DNA from: Chionis minor
Lineage: Eukaryota > Chordata > Aves > Charadriiformes > Chionididae
Direction of reading: 5' to 3'
Assembly (NCBI GenBank): GCA_013398295.1
Contig: VZSF01001075.1
Coordinates: 806,001-870,000 of the forward strand
DNA length: 64,000 nucleotides
Part shown: in pieces, positions 23,138 to 35,295 of the stretch
Layout of the letters: every line of letters begins with the position of its first letter
How positions within the stretch are numbered: position 1 is the first letter of the stretch
Notes under the pieces: model-generated
Database searches by the model: none
What the model saw: only the letters and a program-made list of their open reading frames with translations
Told to the model about the DNA's origin: nothing
Program-made: the position numbers and the translations under genes

Positions 23138-26100
23138 GATTATCTTGTTACAGCTGAGCACCTCTTGACCAACAAGTCCAAGCAAACTTAAGAAATTATT
23201 TCTATTTGCTTAAGGAAAAATTATCTTCAGCAATTTTAGTGAAAGTCACTAAAATACATACAATAAAATAGATAGTAAATTCTAAATGTGGTTGAAACTC
23301 ATTAGAGGTAGGAAACACTAATATATTGTATATTTTTTATAGATTTTACTTCATTTAGAGAAAGCTTTTTTTCCTCATAATAACTTGGTACTACAGATCA
23401 GGTTACTTAATGCCAAGGAGCTAACACTGTTCACTGGGGTTCAAATCTTGCATTCAAAGACTCACTGCAATTAAGAAAAATGTGAGAACTTGGTATTGTT
23501 GGCAAAATACTTCTAAAAACAGCTCCTTCAGATGGGAAAGATGAGCCCCTTTGACATTCAGGACAAGAACTTAATGAACTGTAAACCATCACATATGGTG
23601 ACAGCATCCCTGCTGTAGGAAGAAAGGGACAGAAAAATGAAGGGAAGAAAACCACCTATTTTCAGTCACTTTATCAAACAACTTTAATTAAAAAGCCAAA
23701 TACAATCCAAGTGCCAGCCTCAGAAATAAACAGTTTTATGTTATGAGTACAATTGATCATTTACACCTGGTTTTGATCAATAAAGCCAGTTATCTAGTGA
23801 TGTTTTGTACAAATGACTTACCACCCAGTCCAAATCCTGTCTTTTCCTAAACACTAATGAGTTGGATTAGGCATGGCCTCGGGAGTGAGGTTTTCAGCCC
23901 TATGGAGAGGATGCTTAGAACATATCTCATATAGGAAACCCATCTGTTTCCCTAACACAGCTCCACCGGCTGATTTATTAGTGGTTGCCAAGAAATCACA
24001 CTGCTCATTTATTTTCGCTGTTTGGGGTTTTTACCTTTTGGGTTTAATATGAGTGTTTAATTAATACCTTTTGTTTATTAAGAGAATTAGCGCTTTTGTG
24101 AATACGAACAAACCACCAAGTAGTCAATGTGAAGTTCAAGGAGTGTGAAAGGTGGAATATTGGCATGAGACTAGAAATAACCTAAAGATCTGTATAACAG
24201 AGAATTGACCATCTTTTTAAAGCTGCCACTATTTTTGCCTCTTTTGCAGTCTATCAACAGAAAATTCTAGGCTTTACAAAATAGTTTAAAGCCTGCAAGC
24301 AGTTAAACTTGGATTTTGCAATCAAAAATTGCTCCCGTGTTTTTATCACCTGACAATATGCTGACCAATTTCTGTGCTGCTGTGACATCCCGTTAATAAC
24401 GCTGAATGCATTCAAACAAAACCAGAAACAAAACAAATTCTATTGCTTTTCTGGCTAATAGACTAGCAGGCACATAACAAATAAGTAACGTAATGAACAT
24501 ACTACGTGGTAGTCCTATTTATTGATAATTATCTTTTACATATCTGAGTAAGCTTATGTTCCTGAAGGTGCAGGGATGCCCTAGAGGAATAAAAGCAAGA
24601 ATTAACACTCTAGTGCACATGCTAATTAGGATTTAATTAGGGAATTTAAAAAATGCAGAGTGCATGTTTTCAGCAAGTGCATAATTACCAACTTACTGCT
24701 TGTAGGCTTTTTTTCCCCCCCTGTATTTTTTCATTGTAAATATTATAATGGTCATTTTAGGTGAAAATTCAAGAAATTCAAATTCTGTTTCAGTTTTCAG
24801 GAAGCAGTATTTTCCCTCTGGCACATTTTCAGCCGTTATAATTCTTTAACATTCCATCCTGATTTATAATATTTTTCTACACTACCAATTCAGCATGAAA
24901 GATATTAAATTGCCTTCTCTATGCTTTTACAGTGTACACAGGATGTTCCCTATAAATTACACCCAAATGTTTTCCTTCAGCATCTGAATAACAGTTCTGA
25001 CCTATGGGCCAATATAACTAGTTCTTCCAAAAAAGGTGCAGGCCTTTCTAGAATTATTTTTTTCCCCAAGAAAGAAAACATTATGAAAATGCCAAGCTCT
25101 GTTTGAATGTAACAGCACTAGCCCCCGACCCGCTTCCTGCTCCCACCTTTCTCTATCTACTAGATATCCCGCTTCATTCCAAGGCTGATGGGATCCTGAC
25201 ATCAATAGTCCGTGAATTTTGAACCTCATCTAAAACTGCACAACGCTAACTCGAGTTCTTCCAATCATTTCTGTGCGTTTGGGAATTCTCACTGCGCACT
25301 GGAATATCCACACAAGAGAGAAATAAGCATGCAATAAAGGCAAATTTTAAAGATCTCTCTAGCTGGGCCTTGAAAGGAACTTTTGACTAGGGACTTTCTA
25401 ATGAAAGGGAATTAACAAGATGATTAAAGCTCTAAGAAAATTCGATTTGTATCAGTATTTTAATTCTTACAAAACAGACTCTTTAAACATAAGGTAATCT
25501 TGTCAAATACCTTTCCTTATTAATGTTAATTGCTGTTCTTCATTGTTTTCTTCTCAAAATCCAAACTTTTTCAATGAGCTTCCTTTGGTATTTCTTGATT
25601 TCTCTTTTTACCACCACAGCGCTCAATAAACCCTTAGACTAGGATTTCATTACCATTTGCACCACTGGAAGACCATCACAGTACCAGCCCCCTGAGACTC
25701 CCCACTTTTCTACTTTAATCCACAGACATCTTTAGAACCTACTAATCAGACTCGAGCACGGTTAACATCCTTGCAAGTGACTATAGCCTTTCGTTCACTT
25801 AGACTATGACTGTATAGAGAGAAAGGAAGAAAAATGGTTGACTTTGTATGAACTTCTTGGATCGAATACCAGTGAGAGCATCGGTAGCGCACCCTGTCAG
25901 ACCCTTCAGAAAGCCATGGCAGGATTTTATACGGCACAGAGAACACACAGGAGCCAAGAGCACTATACTTATTTGGGTTAGCAGTCACTACTGTGGAGTA
26001 GTGGTAAATCGACTTGGGAGTTTAGGGATTTTAATGTCTACATTTACTTTCTTTGCTTTCATATGCTGCTTTTTTATTACTTTGGCGAATCAAGATATGA

Positions 26101-29100
26101 AGGAATGAAAATGAAATGAAAACCAAGGAAAAACCACCCCACCAAACAAACGAGTGAATAAGAGGGAGTCCTGATACCGTGTTTAGTTGCATGAGTGATT
26201 TTTCCTGCTGATATTTTAGCAGGCAATTTGGGGTTTGCTTCACAGAAGCCACCAGGGTATCACTGGTGGGGGAAGCAGAGGAGAGAGCAACCCTTTGAAC
26301 ACACCCACACCCAATCTCAGCACAACTGGATTAACCAAAAAGAAAACCATCGCTAGAATTTTAAGTGGGAAACATTGCTGATACGCATTTCTGATAAAAA
26401 TCAATTCATCTAACTTCAGACACAAATACTTTATTTTAAAAAGAAAATAAAAACCTGAATTCTCCCTTGCTGTAAAGATTGTTGTATCACTTTAAAATGA
26501 TGTAGAATTGTAATTAATTTCCTTCCATTCTAGTACTGAAGCTTATTAGCAGCAATCAAAACATTCCAGACAACAAATTAGGAGGAAAGATTTCTGACAT
26601 TTAGTAGTCACCAGTTCCAAGATAAGAGCAAAATCCATTGCTTCCAAAGATCATGCTCCATCTAACAAAGGGAAGTAATATTCTTTAAAAAATATGCATT
26701 TCATTGTCTGAAGTTACACGTTTTAAAAAAGTAATAAAAGCTTAAGCAACTTTATTGCAATATGTCTGTATCGTTAGAATATAGATCAGCAAAAAGCTGA
26801 GACCTCAGACTTTATTTAGTCTTTCCTTTGCTTTCATTCAGCACACAGGTTCACCCGCGCTCAGACAGACTAGATTATAACATAATACTAGGCAATAGCT
26901 AATAAATTTGTGCTCTCAGTACATCACTCAACTGCCTTTGATATCACAATATTTAAATGATCTTTCACAGCATGAAACGTTTCAGCTAAGTCTTTGTAAC
27001 GATTACAAATTAAATCCTCTAAAAACATTTTTATAACCCATTTTGTTTGAAACAGTTTTTCTTTCCAGTAGTTGTACTGAATTTCAAGACATCATATTGG
27101 ATTATGTTAAAACCAACACAAAAAAGCAAAGCTTTTATTAGAACATAGTTGCATGAAAGATTTCAGACCGGGTGAAATTTAGCAGATATTCTGTAGGTCA
27201 CTTAAATAAATATTTACTTTTGGACTACTTACCATGAGAACAATAAGACAGGTATCTTCTACTAGTGCTGTTTAAAGCAAGATCCTGGAGAGATTTTATC
27301 TTGGAGAAATGAAGTTTGTCGTACTGAAATACCAAACGTTGTCAACTGAAATCCTTCATAAATTTTTCCAAGATGGCACTTTTTATAGAACTACTGAAAA
27401 CATTTGAAAACATCAGACCAAGAAATCAAACTGCTGATAACCCATTCTGCTTTTTTCTCCACACCTACAAGGTTTCCATAACTCCAACACCTAGCACACC
27501 ACTGCAGAGCCCAATGTATTCCTGCCACAGTTCCAGTCACCTCTCTACATCTGCAACCAAACAAGGGGAGACCAAGCAATTTCCAAAAAGAAGTATGCTC
27601 TCCACCACCTTCCGGAGAAACTCATCTCTCTCTAGTAACTCCTACAGGAAGCCTGACAAGACTAGGTCTGTGTTGAATTTGTAGGCTGTGGGAGAAAGAC
27701 GGCATGTCCTCTCAGGACCAGAGGCGCTTCTCTCCACTGCCAAGGAAGGAAGCCAAGTGCCTTCCAAGAGACCATCAGTAAAACTTGTTTTATTTACAGA
27801 TCTCTAACTAGCACTGGAATGTAAGCTGGCGAGCAGCGTGCCGGTTGTTGTTACAGCCCAACACCAAAATCATATTCTGTCTCCAGAGACCACTCTCACC
27901 AAAGACCCAGAATCCAAAGAAAACCCATACGATGGCACCACCTGACATGCACAAAATCTGCAAAATCATGCACAGAGTCTCGTACAGCCAAATACAGGGC
28001 ATCTACCTAAAACCAGACACTTGCCAGTATTTACTTCAGAAAAATTAACATAAATAACATCATGATTTAAGTATTTTTGCGCAAAGTTACGCCTTGGAGC
28101 ATTTCTAGAGCATTTCAGCTGCTTAAGGCAAGTTGCAGACTAAAGTATGACGGAAATACCCAAGTTGTTTCACATACAATGGAATTTCAGGTGCTGGATT
28201 TTTTCTAAGTGCAGCTACAGCAACACATTTTCTGTTGTGGAGGTTAATAAAATAAGACATATCTGGCTTAACAAGGCTGCTTCTACCATCCAAGTCACCT
28301 CCCCGAGGTGCTTCTATGTCACATTATAATCTAGAATCTGCCTCCAACAGCACCAAGCAGTAGGAATAACTGCTAGGGACACCACCAGCTCTGGCAGTTT
28401 GTGTTCGCATTTTCCTTTGTCATGAAACTTCATCCCACAGCACATTTAACACCAATTAACCCCTCACCTCATCACTTCGGCCTACTGTGTTATCTGAAGT
28501 TCTGCAAATAGCTATAATGACCGACTTCACAGCATTTCAACACGGGATTCAAGGGAATTCAAGGTTTTACAAATCTTAAATTTTACTTTGTTCAGCAAAA
28601 ATAACCTTATGATTTTTAAGAAATGTAAAGGTGCGGGGCATTTTCTAATTTATTGGTACGAGCGATGCAAAAATGCAGAATCTAAATAAAGAAGATAGAA
28701 AGTTCCTGATTCAGATTCCATTAAAACCAGTAAGCACTGTTCCAATCACTTCAGGTGGAGCAGGTGGCTGCCTCCAAGACTCTACAGGAGTGGTAGAAAT
28801 GAGCACTGGAAAATATGAGATAGGGGCTTCTGGGCTGGCAGGAAGAGGAGCGACCACAGGGAAATGAAGTTTTACTTCTGCAGAGGAAGTGGGAACAGCC
28901 ATGAGCAGAGTTTTGTCTTTCTGAATACTACTGGAGAATACAGAAAATGCTATACACAAAAAGTAATCCACTATGAGGAATAACACTTCTCTCCCTCTTA
29001 TCTTTACTTTCCCCATCTCATTTTCTTGAAAGAAGCTAAATAAACATCAGGTTGTACTCCTGTCACATTTTAAAACACAAAATTTCTCTTTAAGCAGATT

Positions 29101-31090
29101 GCTAACATTCGGGTGCTTTTCTTAAACAAGGTATGTGAAACTTCTAACTGAAAAAAATTATCTAAACAATTCTAGCTCCTTCCAGACAATAGATCCATTC
29201 TATTATAATATTATTAAAAGAACAAAATAGAAGACATAGCATTGGAAATTGGTATTTGTAAAGCCAGAAAGATGTAGTATTGATGCCTTTTCTCATATCT
29301 ACTTGACCACATTATCATTCTAACTGTACACATAATGATGAAAGAATGATGATGAAAACTCTTTAGGAACTGCGATTATTTTTGTTTTCATTCTACAGTT
29401 GTAGCTGTCTCCATAGCTTTTTTACTATTTTCCAACACTACTAATTTACTTTACTTTCTCAAGGCCAACTATTTACTGTGTTGGATTTGCAGATCCACAT
29501 TCAGCTGGAAAAAATCTCACCTATAGACTCTCTCACGCACATCCATAGCACTGCACTTCTAGACTTCACTTGCATCACAAGATGCTCCATGGAACCCAAA
29601 TCCACACTGTGCTTCTAGCTCAAGACTGCTGGATGAAGAAGGCACAAGGAATTTGCATACTGACATGGGTCCAGCTGGACTTCTTTGACGAAGATGAAAG
29701 ATTGTTCTCATCTTACTGTAGAAGTTCCCAGAGCCTTTTGTGGAGGCATGTTTCTAGGGCTGTTTGCTACTAAGAAAATTCTGTTGTGTTCGATTCCACT
29801 AGCATAGGAGCTTATTAGAGCAAGACAAGGCACCACCTCTGAGACTTCAGCATTCACCTGAAGGAGCCTTTGCTTCCAGTTCTGCCCCAGTCAGAGGGAA
29901 GGGGACAGATGATCTGTCATGACTAAGAAATATTTCTGCTTAGGTAATGGAAGATCTCAGGTGCTATTCAGAAACAGAAACTAGTGAATGGCTTCTGCTC
30001 CAGTCACCTGTTTCAGCTTTAGAGGGGGGAAAGGAGAACAGTTACTATTTTAGTCATGTGCCTCATTCTTAAAGAGTAAAGATGTAAGTCCCAGTAAAAA
30101 AAAGGAAAACTCCTTACTCGCAGTGCATCCTAATGAGAACTCACATCAATTTCCAATAATTTATTCAGTAGGCCTTTTAAATCAATCCCTTTCCTCATCA
30201 CTGCCTCCTCCATCTCTTCTTCCTTCCTGACTCTGCAATTAAGTCATAATGCTGAACTTGGGATATCAACATCCTGGCTTTCCAAAACATAAAGCCCACT
30301 GAATGGATCAGTTCCCCACTTAAGAAGCTTTAATGTATAATGTGGCTTTGGCTCAAGGTGGAGAGACAGGCGCGTGCTTCCCTTGGTGGGTTCTCATGCA
30401 TTATTACAGCGCAGTCAATGAGCATGCTGATGGGCAGCTAACAACTAACCTTACAGACAGGATTCCAGTTTGCCTGCAGATTCCAAAAGAAGAGCCTGTC
30501 AATGCTGTTGGGAGCTCACAGCTGAACAAAACAGAGCTCTACCACTCCACAGGGAGCAGAGGTGCGTACGAAAAATAGTCCAATGCTCATTTGGTTGAAA
30601 TCCTTACGCGTTTGCTTATGATGTCTACAGTGTCGCACACAACACAAACAACCTGCCTTACAGCTTCAACATAGCCTTATTTAGTATGCATCAAGCACAT
30701 ACACCCCATTAACATAATACAACTCTCCTGGTATTGATTAAACATACCAATATACATTGTGGCAACCAATCTGCTGTAAAATGTCATACCTTGGTTCTTC
30801 AGGCAACACCACCTTTTGGCTTTGGCTTCCTTCTAGTTACATGTATTTGACTTCTAGTTACATCTATTCTGTTCTAGTCTAACATCATCATCATAAGCTC
30901 AAGGCTTACTCTCATTAGAATAATTCAATTATTATTTTAAAAACAGCAATAATAGCAAAAAAATCAAACCTAAATTGCTCATATCTCTGTAAATGACGTG
31001 TATCTTAAGTGACATGTCGCACCCACTATTCCAAACTTGTAAGTTTTCAAATAAAATTAGGAAAAAATATGTCCTTTCCTGTGATTACTT
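23138..31090. other. Non-coding AT-rich unique sequence
   Basis: No gene or repeat family is recognised across about 8 kb. Open frames reach 103 codons at most and several overlap frames on the other strand (for example 27373-27684 and 28711-29016), with no domain. A small direct duplication of CTTCTAGTTACAT words occurs at about 30830-30865. A TAATTAGG pair at 24623-24641 is listed separately. Confidence 0.65.
24623..24641 (+). promoter_or_regulatory. Paired TAATTAGG homeodomain-type motifs (candidate)
   Basis: TAATTAGG occurs at 24623-24630 and again at 24634-24641, 11 bases apart, close to one helical turn. TAATTA is the core recognised by many homeodomain proteins. AT-rich DNA yields such words by chance, so this is only a candidate site. 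Confidence 0.2.
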
Positions 31091-31230
31091 TTTCCTTTTT
31101 CGGGGGTGGGGGGGGGGGGGTGTATGTTGGGTTTTTCTTGTTTAGTTGTGGTGTTTTTGAGGCTTAGTGGGAGTTTTTTTGTTGTTTTGTTTGGTTGGTT
31201 GGTTTTTGGTGTTTTGGGTTTTATTTTTTG
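31091..31230 (+). repeat. G/T-rich tract with G13 run
   Basis: The tract opens with T-rich sequence, then five G, one T and thirteen G (31108-31120), followed by about 110 bases of nearly pure G and T such as TTTGGTTGGTTGGTTTTTGG. The G-runs make quadruplex formation on the plus strand likely. It resembles the tracts at 9889, 35207 and 40027 in composition and strand. Confidence 0.85.
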
Positions 31231-34200
31231 CTGTTAAAGTTAACTTAGAAAAAAGGAGACAGTTTCATTTGACTGCCTATCAGGTGGTCATGCATGTGAG
31301 TGGCTGACTGCACAACACCAATACAGACTGATGAGTAACAGAAGTGAACAGTACAGGGTAAAAGCTTCCAGGATCTGCAAGTTAAACACATAACACTTGT
31401 AATATTCAATATTAGTACTACTAATAATGAACAACAGAAACAATAAAAAATATCAGTTGTTTGTGCTAAAAAACCCCAACCCTAGTTCCTAAGCAAGGCA
31501 TCATTATTTTAAATAGTTATACATGCAAGAAATATTATAACTGTAACAAGTTAAGTGTGATGCTTTTACAGCCACAGAGGACCTAAGTCTTTAATTCTTT
31601 ATTCTTCATTTCTACCTCTTTTAGGTTATTCTCTTAAGTTTCCTAAAACATACCAGTTCCTTCTAGGGGGCTGTAACTTTTTTAATAGACCCTATGCATA
31701 ACATATTTGCAATACACTACTTAACGGCTAGGATGGGACAGCACGTGGGCTGTGAACCCTTCAATGGGAGAAGCAGCACTATGGCTCTTGCTTGGGCACT
31801 TCTGGCCAGCCACCACTGCAAACTCATGTGAGAAAAGCTTCATATTGTGCCTAACCACCAGGTACACTTGCCATGTAATTCAAATCAAAACAGTAATGCT
31901 TTTTAACCACTTTGATAGCCTCTCCAGAGATCTGAAAGAACCTAAAACTGAAAGTATGAAACCTGCCAAGAAGCTGCAAATTTTATTCTGTGCAGAGATT
32001 TCTCAAAGGACTCCCACTGCTCACAGCTGTACCAGAGGTACTGTGACACGCAGGGAGATTCAGGGAAGGGCAACAATTCTGAAAATGCTACTAGACTTCA
32101 TGATTTGAGGAAGTACTTGAGCCTTCACTGCAAGAACAGAAGATTAGGAAGGGCACTCGCCCCAACCTTCTCATACATACACTTGCATGCAATGAGGCAA
32201 CTACCTTTGGAGCTCATTCTGACCAGAGATTTCACACATTCGCCATGAACGTTTGCCATGAACAAATGACAATGTGCATAATAAGAGTTTCTGGTGAGGA
32301 TTAGCCACTGCACAGCTGATTTGTACTGAAGAGAATCTGTTTAAGATGACAGGTAATTATCTTTGATTCAAGCTTGACTGCAGTTTACTTGAAGACAAGA
32401 TATTATATGAGCTTTTCCAGTATGGAACACCTCAAGGCCCTCAGAAACATATCAAAGTGGGGTGGTACAGACTCACCTTTGACAGATGAATTACTCTTGC
32501 TCCCAAGAGATTTTACTTTTAGGTTTTGTTCACTGTATATGTGGCACTCAGGATTTTAGACCTTTCAAATTCATATTCCTCTCACCTAGTCTAAATATTG
32601 TAACGTACATCTTTCAAACATAGGCATAATTTATACATCACTGAAATACCATTTTGTCTGCAGTTTAGACATGCTTTTGAGCTCTCCTCCTCATGATCAC
32701 ACATTACAAACATTCTTTACTCCATCACTGTTTTCAGCTTTTTGAGGTTTCCTACCCACGTAAGACTCCAGTTTCACAGGGTTTAGGCAGCCTCCCCACA
32801 CTCCGTCATGCTGGCAGCACTCTGAGCTGGCTGGAAGCAAGGCAGAAACTCCAGCACGTACCTGAACCGCCTTAGAAGCAGCTGACAGCCTTCCTAAATA
32901 GCTACAGGTAGAGTGTGTCTTAAATACAGACTGACGAAGAGTTTGGAATGAAGACAGACGTTTTCTGGGACTAGCCTGTACCTCAATAGTTCTGCAATGA
33001 CAAGAAGCAAGTAATATATTCCTGAAGGTCTTTTGCTCCTGCCTATCTCTCTCTGTTCCACAAGTGTCTGCTAGCACTCGTGGCTAGCACTCGTGAAACA
33101 TTCCCTCATATTTTTTTCAGTCTATTTGTATTAAGCCTGACCGTGGAAGAACCCTTTCCTCGCGTCCACTGCACATAGAGTAATACACAAACAAATCCAC
33201 AAAATTCTCCCTTCTATTGAAATACATCTCTGTGCAAAAGTATGTTCTTACCCTTATTGCCATCAGTTCACTCCCCTTCGAAGACATTTAGCAACCAACC
33301 GAGCTGAATGTGGTTTTGCACTGGCATACTAACATGGCTTTATATAACTGGAGGTGGATTTCTTGCAGTTCAAGCAGGTTTGTATCCCCATGAACTTACT
33401 TTTTCTTTCAAAATGAATGATACTAAAGATTCTACAAAAGAGAAAGAAGGTGAGGTGCAGCTGACAAGCGATTAGGTCAACAGAAAGGTGAAAGATTTGA
33501 AAGACAAAAAAATAGAAAGGCTTTGCATGTTTCTAATGGCATTTCTTCTAGTACTCTGGGGAGGAAAAAACATCACTGCAAGGTGATGTAAAGGGTGAGA
33601 TGGGGAGAATTTCTGTTGTAGGAGGAAGGAAAAAAGGAAGTCAAATCCTGCAAGGACTTCTCAGAAACCCACAGCGCTACTGTGCAAGAACAATATAGAA
33701 GACTGAGAAGAATGTTTTGTGAATGCTGGAGAAGTTTAAGAATGTACCAGGGCATACAGAACTCTCCTAATAAAGAAAATTACAGGCATCAAACTAAAAT
33801 GCAGCTCTTTACTCTATTCAGACTTGAAATCTACATTCCAAGTGATTCTAATCTAAAAGGTTACAGTCCAGGGGTTGGTTCTGGCCATCTAGCATCCTTT
33901 CATCTTAGCTTCTGTCCCTGCTGGAGAAGCTGAGAAACACAGAAATCTGCAAGGTGAATACCTATCCCAGTGCCCATCATTTTATTTTGGCATTATGTTG
34001 GCCATGAAAAACTGGTGCTGCTCTGGCACTGCAGAAGAGCAGGTAAGTCTGTCCATGTATATTTCACTGCACAGTGTGCTTCAACATAGAATCAGCAGTA
34101 GCTATTACTGCAACTGCAATTCCAAGCTTGGGTTCAAACCTCCGCAGCTTTTGAAATGGTATCACTGCCCAAAAGAAGTGATACTTTCTTTCCTCCAGAC

Positions 34201-35206
34201 TTACTTCTAGACCACAGCTCCATGACCGGCTGCTGCTGTGTTGATCTGGCAAGTGGCAGAACGCGTACCAACGTAACACAGGGAGAACAAACTAACCAAA
34301 ATGGCTTTGTATTGTCTGAAGTATTTGTTGAATCGGGTGTGTACGGGGGACAGGAATAAATGGCTGGCTACCAGAGAAAATAGCTCAGGCTGTGTAAGAA
34401 CAAAGTAATATTACATCATCCCTTTAATTTACATCACATTCTTCCTTTAGCTTACTATATTCTGCTGCAGCAAGAGCCTGTCCTCTGCCAGTGAACTGTA
34501 TTAACTGTCAGGCCAATGAAGAACTTCCACAGAGCTTCTCAGTCAAAGGTCTCCAAAGTCAATGGTAGCGATCAAATTTGGCTCTGGAAAATTCAGGCAA
34601 ATTCCAGAAAAAATTATTGTTTTTCCTTTAAAATTTATTAGCTGGGCTTATGTTAAATTCAATGCTACCAGCCGAAAGGGCTATCATACACAAACCTGTT
34701 CCGACTATTCCTTCCAGATTCTTCAGCAGTTTTCAGAATTCTGCTGGATTACACAGATTTAAAAGGGATAAGTCATTTCGTTAGCGGTATCTCGAATTTC
34801 TTTCTGCTTTTAGTTGCATGCATATTTAACTGGGTCGTACTTGTAAGATTTAGCTCCACTTATGAAATAACATGCAAGTTTCAACAAGGATCTACGGCAG
34901 ATCAAGGCCTACTCAATTTGCAAACTAAGAATTAACACAGTTTTCTTTAACACTGTAAAATTCTGAAAACAAACAGATCAGGGGAAGTACCAACTCATCT
35001 CATTTTAACTGACACATTCACACCTTTGCTGATAGCATCTTTTGGCTAGAGAGAGCTTTCTGCAAGGTTGGGTTAACAAGGCACCAGAGTTTATGTTTAC
35101 GTAGTAGTAGCTGTAGCCTGGAAACCGAAAAAGCAAGTTTCTTGAGCAATTCAACAATATCATGTAGCATTGTATATTCTAGCTTCTATTTTAGCTTTTG
35201 TCCCTA
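31231..35206. other. Non-coding unique sequence
   Basis: No gene or repeat family is recognised. Open frames reach 126 codons (32697-33077, minus strand) without a domain. A small tandem duplication at 33070-33095 is listed separately. Confidence 0.65.
33070..33095. repeat. 13-bp perfect tandem duplication
   Basis: GCTAGCACTCGTG occurs twice in direct succession (33070-33082 and 33083-33095) without a mismatch. Perfect identity suggests a recent slippage event. Confidence 0.85.
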
Positions 35207-35295
35207 GGGTTTAGTTTGGTGGTTTTTTTGTTTTTTTTTTTTGTTTTGTTTGGTTTATTTGTGAGCTGTTTTTTTTTATTTGGTTGGGGGTTTTT
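35207..35295 (+). repeat. G/T-rich, T-run-dominated tract
   Basis: About 90 bases composed almost only of T and G, including a T12 run and GTTTTGTTTGG words, ending in GGTTGGGGGTTTTT. It has fewer G-runs than the other G/T tracts, so quadruplex potential is weaker. The minus-strand frame running through it encodes low-complexity Lys/Gln/Asn and is not a gene. Confidence 0.8.

Noticed and set aside
28711..29016. 101-codon minus-strand frame with Pro/Val-rich stretch
   Set aside because: No known family, and a 64-codon frame overlaps on the other strand. Treated as chance.
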